Source: an uncultured Prevotella sp. (GTDB lineage: Bacteria > Bacteroidota > Bacteroidia > Bacteroidales > Bacteroidaceae). From it: a stretch of 5,520 nucleotides of DNA. The position numbers and the translations under genes were made by a program. The stretch covers positions 1 to 5,520 of the forward strand of contig CALBJK010000269.1 in NCBI GenBank assembly GCA_937892695.1, given 5' to 3'. The notes beneath the pieces are model-generated. The model saw only the letters and a program-made list of their open reading frames with translations, did no database searches and was not told the DNA's origin. This document shows, piece after piece, positions 1 through 5,520 of this stretch (the first letter of the stretch is position 1; the number at the start of each line of letters is the position of its first letter).

Positions 1-8
1 TGTGAAAA

Positions 9-48
9 TAGGAGGCAAATGCCTTTTATGATTAGCATTTACTTCCTA
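9..48 (-). terminator. Second stem-loop downstream of pyrD, possible back-up terminator
   Basis: Bases 9-22 and 35-48 form 14-base inverted arms around a 12-base loop. On the minus strand the stem has 12 Watson-Crick pairs, one G-U (16/41) and one C-A mismatch (14/43). It is followed directly by TTTT (8-5), as in an intrinsic terminator for transcription coming from pyrD. On the plus strand it also folds with one wobble and one mismatch but lacks a following T-run, so the minus direction is favoured. The alternative is that it serves a convergent gene to the left of the window, or both sides. Confidence 0.5.
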
Positions 49-72
49 CCCGATTATACTGACGTAAAGCAA

Positions 73-119
73 ATCTGTCCGACATTGTCTATTCGTTAAG
101 CCGACAATATCAGACAGAT
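73..119 (-). terminator. Stem-loop downstream of pyrD, probable transcription terminator
   Basis: Bases 73-89 and 103-119 form 17-base inverted arms around a 13-base loop, starting 27 bases after the pyrD stop codon. Two positions are not Watson-Crick (80/112 and 83/109). On the minus strand, where pyrD is transcribed, both become G-U wobbles, so that RNA has an unbroken 17-pair stem; on the plus strand both are C-A mismatches. This asymmetry favours a structure acting in the pyrKD transcript. The stem is followed on the minus strand by TTTGCTTTA, a broken rather than pure T-tract, so it could be a weak terminator or a 3'-end-stabilising hairpin. Confidence 0.7.
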
Positions 120-146
120 AAAATGTCGTCAGAACATATATCTTGT

Positions 147-1058
147 TCATGCACGGAGCGTACCTATAATTTCATCGACCGACGAACATCCGTGGCGGTC
201 TAGCCATTGGTCGATACCGTCTCTGACTTTTATCGTCACTGCCGGGTCGAGAAAGTTGGCAGTACCTATCTGTATAGCCGTTGAACCGGCCATGATAAAC
301 TCGATGGCATCGTGGGCATTGCATATGCCTCCTATACCTATGACTGGTATCTTGACGGCCTTGGCCACCTGCCACACCATGCGCATAGCCACCGGCTTTA
401 CAGCGGGACCGCTTAGTCCGCCTGTGGCTATGCTCAGCAGAGGAACTCGCTTCTCTATATCGATAGCCATTCCCATGAGTGTGTTAATGAGCGAAACGCT
501 GTCGGCCCCTTCGGCTTCGCAGACGCGTGCAATCTCGGCAATGTCGGTCACATTTGGCGACAATTTCACTATGAGGGTTTTGTGATAACGCTTGCGCACA
601 GCTTTTACCACGCTGGCTGCCCCGGCGCATGTCACGCCAAAAGCCATGCCGCCTTGTTTCACGTTAGGGCAAGATATGTTAAGCTCTATTGCCGGTATGC
701 GGTCAAGCGCATCGATGCGTGCGGCACACTCGGCGTATGTGTCGGGCGAGGATCCGCTCACATTGACAATCATATTGGTATCGATATCTTTTATTTGCGG
801 ATAAATGTGCTCACAGAAATAGTCGACACCTTTGTTCTGAAGTCCAACGCAATTCAGCATTCCTGATGCTGTCTCGGCCATGCGGGGATAGTCGTTGCCT
901 TCGCGCGGATTGAGTGTAGTGCCTTTGACTATGATACCTCCTATGCCGTCAAGTGGCACAAAGTCGGAATACTCAAGCCCGTACCCGAATGTTCCTGAAG
1001 CAGTCATTACCGGGTTCTTCAATTTCAGATTGCCTATTCTTACATTTAAATCTGCCAT
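147..1058 (-). CDS. pyrD: Dihydroorotate dehydrogenase B (NAD+), catalytic subunit PyrD
   Basis: This cytoplasmic FMN enzyme oxidises (S)-dihydroorotate to orotate, the fourth step of de novo UMP synthesis. The 303-residue protein is complete and close to the usual length of class 1B PyrD (about 300-311). It is a single TIM barrel. Visible motifs are the N-terminal NPVMTASGTFGYG (15-27), Lys45 in IVKGTT, NCVGLQNKG (69-77), NISCPNVKQGG (127-137), VKLSPNV (164-170), GGLSGPAVKP (213-222) and the FMN-phosphate loops GIGGI (241-245) and IGT (264-266). Cys130 is at the catalytic-base position; cysteine there marks class 1, whereas class 2 enzymes have serine. The immediately upstream pyrK makes this class 1B, using NAD+ rather than fumarate. 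The ATG at 1058 starts the conserved N-terminus and lies inside the end of pyrK (13-base overlap), which suggests translational coupling. The stop is TGA at 147-149. No truncation or missing key residue is seen. Confidence 0.97.
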   Translation of the reverse strand: MADLNVRIGNLKLKNPVMTASGTFGYGLEYSDFVPLDGIGGIIVKGTTLNPREGNDYPRMAETASGMLNCVGLQNKGVDYFCEHIYPQIKDIDTNMIVNVSGSSPDTYAECAARIDALDRIPAIELNISCPNVKQGGMAFGVTCAGAASVVKAVRKRYHKTLIVKLSPNVTDIAEIARVCEAEGADSVSLINTLMGMAIDIEKRVPLLSIATGGLSGPAVKPVAMRMVWQVAKAVKIPVIGIGGICNAHDAIEFIMAGSTAIQIGTANFLDPAVTIKVRDGIDQWLDRHGCSSVDEIIGTLRA

Positions 1059-1822
1059 AACAATTTGTTGATATTAAACACTGGACCGTCCTTGCAAACA
1101 CACAGATTTCCTTGAACGGTATTTTCCACGCAACACAGACATGCTCCAAGGCCACATGCCATCTTGTTCTCTAATGAAACTTCACAGCTGATGCCGTGTT
1201 TCATTGCATAATGAGCTACGGACATCATCATTGGCTTCGGACCGCACGTGGCTATAAGGTCAAATCTTTCGGAAGAAAGTATGCTGTGATTGGTGACATA
1301 TCCCTTTTCTCCTTCCGACCCATCTTCTGTGGTGATGTACACCGCACCCTCGTCCTTGAAGTAATCGAGTTCCAGCAGGTCGGATGCTGAATGGGCTCCG
1401 AGCAGGAATACTGGATTTCCTCCGACCTGACGAATGCGTTTGCCGAAAAACAGCAAAGGTGCCACACCTACCCCTCCTCCAACAAGGAGTACTTTCTCGT
1501 CGGTAGACGAAGGCATAGTAAAAGTATTGCCAAGAGGCAACACACAATTGAGACGATCGCCTTTCTTCAGGCACAGAAGCTGCCTTGTACCGTCGCCAAC
1601 ACCGGCTACGAGCAGCCATAACTCGTTCTGGCTACGGTCAAAATAATTGACAGAAATAGGACGGCGAAGGAACGTCGTTGGCGAATTGTCGACTCTGACC
1701 TCAACAAACTGTCCTGGCTGCATGTCGGGCAAGGGAGTCTTGTCGGTCAGACGCAGCAGCACATGACGGTCGCTGAGCTTTTCGGCCGAACTGACAGTCA
1801 GGTCAATTATACACTTTTTCAT
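1046..1822 (-). CDS. pyrK: Dihydroorotate dehydrogenase B (NAD+), electron transfer subunit PyrK
   Basis: This iron-sulfur flavoprotein carries electrons from PyrD's FMN through a 2Fe-2S cluster and FAD to NAD+, forming the PyrD-PyrK heterotetramer in the cytoplasm. The 258-residue protein has the full ferredoxin-reductase-like layout. An FAD-binding barrel comes first, with RRPISV (53-58) and GVGDGT (74-79). The nucleotide-binding domain follows, with LLVGGGVGVAPL (112-123) and ATCGPKPMM (191-199). The C-terminal cluster loop has Cys223, Cys228, Cys231 and Cys243, spaced C-x4-C-x2-C-x11-C and followed by the diagnostic DGPVF (245-249). Length and motif order match the family. The ATG at 1822 gives a normal N-terminus 34 bases after the HTCS stop, and no Shine-Dalgarno sequence precedes it, as is usual in Bacteroidota. 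The stop TAA (1046-1048) lies inside pyrD. The DGPVF-linked cysteine set and the pyrD neighbour rule out a generic ferredoxin reductase. Confidence 0.97.
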   Translation of the reverse strand: MKKCIIDLTVSSAEKLSDRHVLLRLTDKTPLPDMQPGQFVEVRVDNSPTTFLRRPISVNYFDRSQNELWLLVAGVGDGTRQLLCLKKGDRLNCVLPLGNTFTMPSSTDEKVLLVGGGVGVAPLLFFGKRIRQVGGNPVFLLGAHSASDLLELDYFKDEGAVYITTEDGSEGEKGYVTNHSILSSERFDLIATCGPKPMMMSVAHYAMKHGISCEVSLENKMACGLGACLCCVENTVQGNLCVCKDGPVFNINKLLWQI

Positions 1823-1856
1823 AATGTCTATGTTTTGTCTTTTCTTCTTGTTATTT
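1823..1856 (-). promoter_or_regulatory. A-rich leader between HTCS stop and pyrK start
   Basis: This 34-base gap, read on the minus strand, is strongly A-rich with short purine runs such as AAGAAGAAAAG. It has no Shine-Dalgarno sequence at normal spacing before the pyrK ATG. A-rich, Shine-Dalgarno-free leaders are common in Bacteroidota. I looked here and in the adjoining end of the HTCS gene for the Bacteroides -7 element (TAnnTTTG) and found no convincing match. pyrK may therefore be read through from the HTCS gene, or it may have a promoter I cannot recognise. Confidence 0.35.
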
Positions 1857-4800
1857 CTAGTTGTTGTCCGTCCTTTGGTCCAAAGACAAGACGTACTGTT
1901 TAGGTGTCATCTTCATCTTACGCTTGAACATTTCGCGGAAATTCTTGACATCGCGGAAGCCACAACGGAAACATACGGTATCGACATTGCTCATCCCTTG
2001 TTTGAAGCACTGTACGGATTTGTATATTTTATAATCGTTGATGAATTCGATGAGCGACATTCCTGTCATGGCTTTTATCTTCTTATAGAGTGAGGAATGT
2101 GACATGGCGAGCTTGTCGGCAAGGAAGTCGATATTGAAATCATTGTTTGAGAGATTGTCATCAATTACCTCGCGGCATCGTAGCAGGAATATCTGCTCTT
2201 CCTTATTGTATGTCCGGCGGTTGTCGGTTATCGAATTGGCCAGCGAAGCGTTGTCGGTCTGGGCTATCAGCCTGTCGATACGCTTTCGCAGCACTTTTAG
2301 TGAAAGGGGCTTGAGCAGGTAGGCATCGGCTCCATTTTCAAATGCCTTCAGCATGTCTTCCTCGGATGTCTTGGCCGTGAAGATGATTACCTTTATGTGC
2401 TGCATCTTTTTGTCGGCTTTCAGCATAGAAAGAAATTCCAGACCGTTCATTTTCGGCATCATTATGTCGCAGACGATGATGTCTGGCAGATAGCGTCTGG
2501 CCGCTTCTATCCCCTCTTTGCCGTCGTAAGCCTTGTACACTTTGAAGTCTTCGGAAAGGTTGCGTTCTAACAAATCGACAGTTTCGTGTTCGTCATCGAT
2601 CACGAGTATGGAATGAATGGCAGCAGGATTGTCTACCGCTGCCACATAGCCGTTTCCTCCGTCAGTTACGGTGCTGGCATCAGCCGTTCTTTCGGTAGCG
2701 GTGAGCGAAGACAACGGAGTCTGTACACGTTGTAAGTCGGAGTCGGCATATCGATTGCCGTCAGGCGAAGCAATATCCATTGAAGAGGAGTCTGACTGGG
2801 AAGCTCCGGATGAAGACTGATTACCGTTCCGCCCATCTGTACGTTCGCCTAGTTTCTTAGGTATGTCGAACGTGAACGTAGACCCCACGTTTACCTTGCT
2901 GTCGACGCGGATGCTACCTTCGTGCAGTTCTACAAGCGATTTGACAAATGACAGTCCGAGTCCGTCGCCACCGCTCTGTTTGGTGGCGCGCTCCGTCCGG
3001 AAGAAACTTTCGAAAATTGTGTCTCGCATCTTCTCTATTATGCCGATGCCATCATCGGAAACGGAGAATATTACTTTATCTGGTGATTCCTCTACTTTCA
3101 GTTCGACATGACCGCCTTCTTTTGTATATTTGAATGCATTTGATACAAGATTGGAAATAATGCACTCCATTTTTTCTTCGTCAAAGTCGAGCATTACGGT
3201 CTCACGGGTATGTCTGAAAGTGAAGGATATGTTCTTTTGGGCACACAGATTCTCATAATCCTCCGTCAGTGACCGACAGAAATCTATGACATCCTTATGG
3301 ACAAGGGTGAGCTTGAGCTTACCCGAATCCATCTTTCTGAAATCTATCACACGGCTGATTAGTCGGTTTAGTTTGGCCGCATTGCGGTGTATGGCAGCCA
3401 GGTAAGCGGCTGGTACAGGTATGACAGATTTGCGAACGTTCAGCAGCTCTTCAATCTGTGCTGCAATTAGAAAAACAGGAGTGCGCAACTCGTGAGTGAT
3501 GTTTGTATAAAAGTTCAGCTTAGTTTCGTTGAGTTCGCGCTGTGTCTTGCTTTCTATCTCGCTGATACGTATGCGATGTTGGATATCAGTGACATGCTTG
3601 TAAAGCCATGCTGCTGCCACGACAGCTCCGACAATAAGTATAATCCACAACGACAATGCCCAACTAGTGGCATACCACGGTGGTGAAATCGTAATCTGTA
3701 ATTCGGAAGGTTGTGTCCAGATACCTCTACTGTCGGTGCATATCAGGCATAAAGTGTACTCGCCCGGCGGTACATTGGTATAGGACACCGTACGTCCGTT
3801 GCCCATTTCGCGCCACGAATGTTCGAAACCTTTGAGCATACATGCAAATTGTACTCGTCCGGGAGTATCCATTTCTGGGACGGCATATCGTACAGTAAAG
3901 AAGTTCTGGTTGTAGTCGAGATTTATTTTGCGTGTGTTGAGCCCATAAAGGTTGAACACCTTGCCTGTCTCGTCTAAGAGCTGTAATGTAAGGAAACTCA
4001 CTCCGCTGTAACTCTGTCGTCTTACGGCTTTAGACGGGTCGAGACATACCAGACCGTCTGTGGTTCCCATGAAAACGTCGCCGTCGGATTTGACGGCGCA
4101 GTCATATGTGAAATATGACGAGACATCCATCTCATTGTCGAAACGCATGAACGTGTGTGTGGAATAAGGGCTGAAACGATAAAGTCCCTCAGACGTACCT
4201 AGCCAGAGATTATGGTCGTTGTCTTCTACCATAGACATGATGTTCTCAGAAGTGAGTCCGTTGGCCGAGTCGTACTTTTGGATACGGCAGCTACGTTCAT
4301 CCATCATAAACAGTCCTGCACCGGGATTGACGGAGAACCATACGTTGTCACGGCTGTCTACAAACAGCTGTCGTACATCATTGGAAGGCAAGGACATACC
4401 CTTGGTCTTGGTGGTGTAATGGGCTACAATTCGGCGTGTTGTCCTGTCGAACTTGTATATTCCGTATGTGTTGCCGATGTAAATGAATTTGCCATGGCAG
4501 ACGATAGTAGCGCATCCCTTTCCACGCAAACTCTCTACACAGGAAATTTTGCCGGAAGCCTTATCCATTATGTAGACATCATTGCTGCCTATCCACAAAT
4601 GTCCTGTTCCGTCGTCGCAAAGTGTCCATACGTAGTTTGCATCTGGCGACGTGTAGGCTGGCATACGGAACAGTTTCATCTGTCCTGTAGAAAGCGACAT
4701 CCGGACGACACCTTTTGAATAGACGGCCATGTAGAGGTCGTTTTTGTCCTTTACCATCGATATGATGTTGTTGCCGGGGAGCTGACTGTTCGACGCTGTA

Positions 4801-5520
4801 AGGGAGCGGGTAGTTTCTGTACGGCGGTCATAAATGTTGAGTCCGCCACCATCCAGGCCTATATATATGCGGTCGCCATCTGGCACTATGGCTGTCACTA
4901 TCTTATAAGTCAGTTTCTTGTTTGCTGTGTTTAGAACAGAGAACCATTGGTTCTGGCCTGTGAAAATGCTTACACCAGAACGGTAGGTCCCGACCCATAA
5001 TTTGCCCTGCTTGTCTTCGAATACCGAATAGACAGCGTCGCTTCCGATATTGCTGTTGTATGGCGTAATGTATTTTATTCGGCCATTGTTCATAATAGCT
5101 AGCCCTTTGCCGTCGATGGCAAAGATTGTTTTCCCCTTATAGTCGGCAACCTGCATCACACCTGATGGAATGTCAGTAGAAGTAGCATGGATGGTGTTAC
5201 CCGTGACGGTGAAAGCGTAGGTGGTGTGGCCTATGCCGCAAGAGACGAAAACCATACGGGCTGTCTTGCTGTAAAATGTCCGGAATTTCCAATTTGTAAC
5301 TAATTGTCCTAATGGAAGATGATATAACATCTTTTTGCCGTCTGCCGACAAAAGACAGACCCCTTTCTTTCCTGCGCCGAAAAGACGACCATCAGGCAAA
5401 GCTGATACCGACTGTATTTGCAGTTTGTGAGGCAGAAGCGAAAATTCTGTAGGCGAGTTTGTCTTTATGTAGAGTCTTCCATGCTCATCCGTAGCAAAAA
5501 TGCGGTTGCCACTACGGATA
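1857..5520 (-). CDS. Hybrid two-component system sensor/regulator (HTCS), 5' end outside window
   Basis: This one-chain signal transducer senses a ligand in the periplasm and controls transcription directly. The frame is open to the window edge; about 1220 residues are visible, numbered here from the codon at 5517-5519. Residues 1-500 are beta-propeller blades of the Reg_prop type, with repeated LWVGT, LWIGS and LWLGT strands. Next come a Y_Y_Y domain (about 536-613), a membrane helix (619-640), a HisKA domain with phospho-acceptor His676 in THELRTP, and a HATPase domain with N794, DDGIG (822-826) and GDGLG (851-855). A low-complexity linker (888-969) leads to a receiver with Asp975/976, phospho-acceptor Asp1018, Thr1048 and Lys1070. 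Two helix-turn-helices of an AraC-type domain (about 1112-1212) end the protein at TAG 1857-1859. All catalytic residues are present. The missing N-terminus should hold a signal sequence and the first blades, perhaps 100-200 residues. HTCS proteins usually activate glycan-utilisation genes; the ligand here cannot be read. Confidence 0.95.
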   Translation of the reverse strand, partial: IRSGNRIFATDEHGRLYIKTNSPTEFSLLPHKLQIQSVSALPDGRLFGAGKKGVCLLSADGKKMLYHLPLGQLVTNWKFRTFYSKTARMVFVSCGIGHTTYAFTVTGNTIHATSTDIPSGVMQVADYKGKTIFAIDGKGLAIMNNGRIKYITPYNSNIGSDAVYSVFEDKQGKLWVGTYRSGVSIFTGQNQWFSVLNTANKKLTYKIVTAIVPDGDRIYIGLDGGGLNIYDRRTETTRSLTASNSQLPGNNIISMVKDKNDLYMAVYSKGVVRMSLSTGQMKLFRMPAYTSPDANYVWTLCDDGTGHLWIGSNDVYIMDKASGKISCVESLRGKGCATIVCHGKFIYIGNTYGIYKFDRTTRRIVAHYTTKTKGMSLPSNDVRQLFVDSRDNVWFSVNPGAGLFMMDERSCRIQKYDSANGLTSENIMSMVEDNDHNLWLGTSEGLYRFSPYSTHTFMRFDNEMDVSSYFTYDCAVKSDGDVFMGTTDGLVCLDPSKAVRRQSYSGVSFLTLQLLDETGKVFNLYGLNTRKINLDYNQNFFTVRYAVPEMDTPGRVQFACMLKGFEHSWREMGNGRTVSYTNVPPGEYTLCLICTDSRGIWTQPSELQITISPPWYATSWALSLWIILIVGAVVAAAWLYKHVTDIQHRIRISEIESKTQRELNETKLNFYTNITHELRTPVFLIAAQIEELLNVRKSVIPVPAAYLAAIHRNAAKLNRLISRVIDFRKMDSGKLKLTLVHKDVIDFCRSLTEDYENLCAQKNISFTFRHTRETVMLDFDEEKMECIISNLVSNAFKYTKEGGHVELKVEESPDKVIFSVSDDGIGIIEKMRDTIFESFFRTERATKQSGGDGLGLSFVKSLVELHEGSIRVDSKVNVGSTFTFDIPKKLGERTDGRNGNQSSSGASQSDSSSMDIASPDGNRYADSDLQRVQTPLSSLTATERTADASTVTDGGNGYVAAVDNPAAIHSILVIDDEHETVDLLERNLSEDFKVYKAYDGKEGIEAARRYLPDIIVCDIMMPKMNGLEFLSMLKADKKMQHIKVIIFTAKTSEEDMLKAFENGADAYLLKPLSLKVLRKRIDRLIAQTDNASLANSITDNRRTYNKEEQIFLLRCREVIDDNLSNNDFNIDFLADKLAMSHSSLYKKIKAMTGMSLIEFINDYKIYKSVQCFKQGMSNVDTVCFRCGFRDVKNFREMFKRKMKMTPKQYVLSLDQRTDNN

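Noticed and set aside
19..99. A 26-codon plus-strand reading frame starting at ATG 19, preceded by a perfect AGGAGG at 10-15.
   Set aside because: The spacing from AGGAGG to ATG is only 3 bases, Bacteroidota rarely use Shine-Dalgarno sequences, and the AGGAGG lies in an arm of the 9-48 inverted repeat. The frame is also open to the left edge, so it could instead be the tail of a convergent gene. The peptide has no recognisable features.
256..866. Plus-strand reading frames of about 70-109 codons opposite pyrD.
   Set aside because: They overlap one another and are antisense to a well-conserved, complete pyrD; nothing in their translations resembles a protein family.
1092..1156. Two extra cysteines (Cys230, Cys241) near the PyrK cluster ligands, considered as a second metal site.
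   Set aside because: The four cysteines that fit the PyrK spacing account for one 2Fe-2S cluster, and two additional cysteines alone do not support another cofactor.
1871..1883. Short palindrome CTTTGG-T-CCAAAG just before the HTCS stop, considered as an operator or terminator.
   Set aside because: It lies within the last HTCS codons, has 6-base arms with a single central base, cannot form a stable hairpin without losing pairs, and has no T-run. It is likely chance.
2863..3133. Plus-strand reading frames opposite the HATPase domain.
   Set aside because: They are antisense shadows of conserved kinase motifs, with low-complexity Ser/Arg-rich translations.
4212..4718. A 168-codon plus-strand reading frame opposite the HTCS propeller region.
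   Set aside because: It lies wholly antisense to clear propeller-coding sequence, its peptide is Cys/His/Val-rich without a recognisable domain, and it is best explained as a shadow of the real gene.

Overview
The window looks like chromosomal DNA from a member of the Bacteroidales (Bacteroides, Prevotella or a related gut/oral lineage). The evidence is a hybrid two-component system (HTCS) protein of the type characteristic of this order, a PyrK-dependent class 1B dihydroorotate dehydrogenase pair, moderate GC, and start codons without Shine-Dalgarno sequences. The genus cannot be fixed from the sequence alone.

All three recognisable genes lie on the minus strand, so transcription runs from high to low coordinates. 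From 5520 down to 1857 is the 3' part of one very large HTCS gene. It encodes a periplasmic beta-propeller sensor, a Y_Y_Y domain, one membrane helix, a histidine kinase, a receiver and an AraC-type DNA-binding domain, all in one chain. Its 5' end lies outside the window. After a 34-base A-rich gap comes pyrK (1822-1046), the FAD/2Fe-2S electron-transfer subunit of dihydroorotate dehydrogenase. pyrD, the FMN catalytic subunit (1058-147), overlaps the end of pyrK by 13 bases. The last 146 bases hold no supported gene but contain two consecutive stem-loops (73-119 and 9-48), which fit a 3' end for the pyrKD message.

PyrK and PyrD work together as one enzyme. PyrD oxidises dihydroorotate to orotate, and PyrK passes the electrons to NAD+ through 2Fe-2S and FAD, in de novo UMP synthesis. 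The HTCS is a separate system: proteins of this family usually sense a glycan breakdown product in the periplasm and activate a nearby polysaccharide-utilisation locus. No such target genes are visible here, so any would have to lie beyond the right edge or elsewhere. The HTCS-pyrK junction may be only a chance operon neighbourhood.

I found no mobile element, CRISPR array, tRNA or rRNA, and no sign of an undescribed system. The points most worth checking are the paired 3' hairpins, the roughly 80-residue low-complexity linker between kinase and receiver, and the close HTCS-pyrKD junction.
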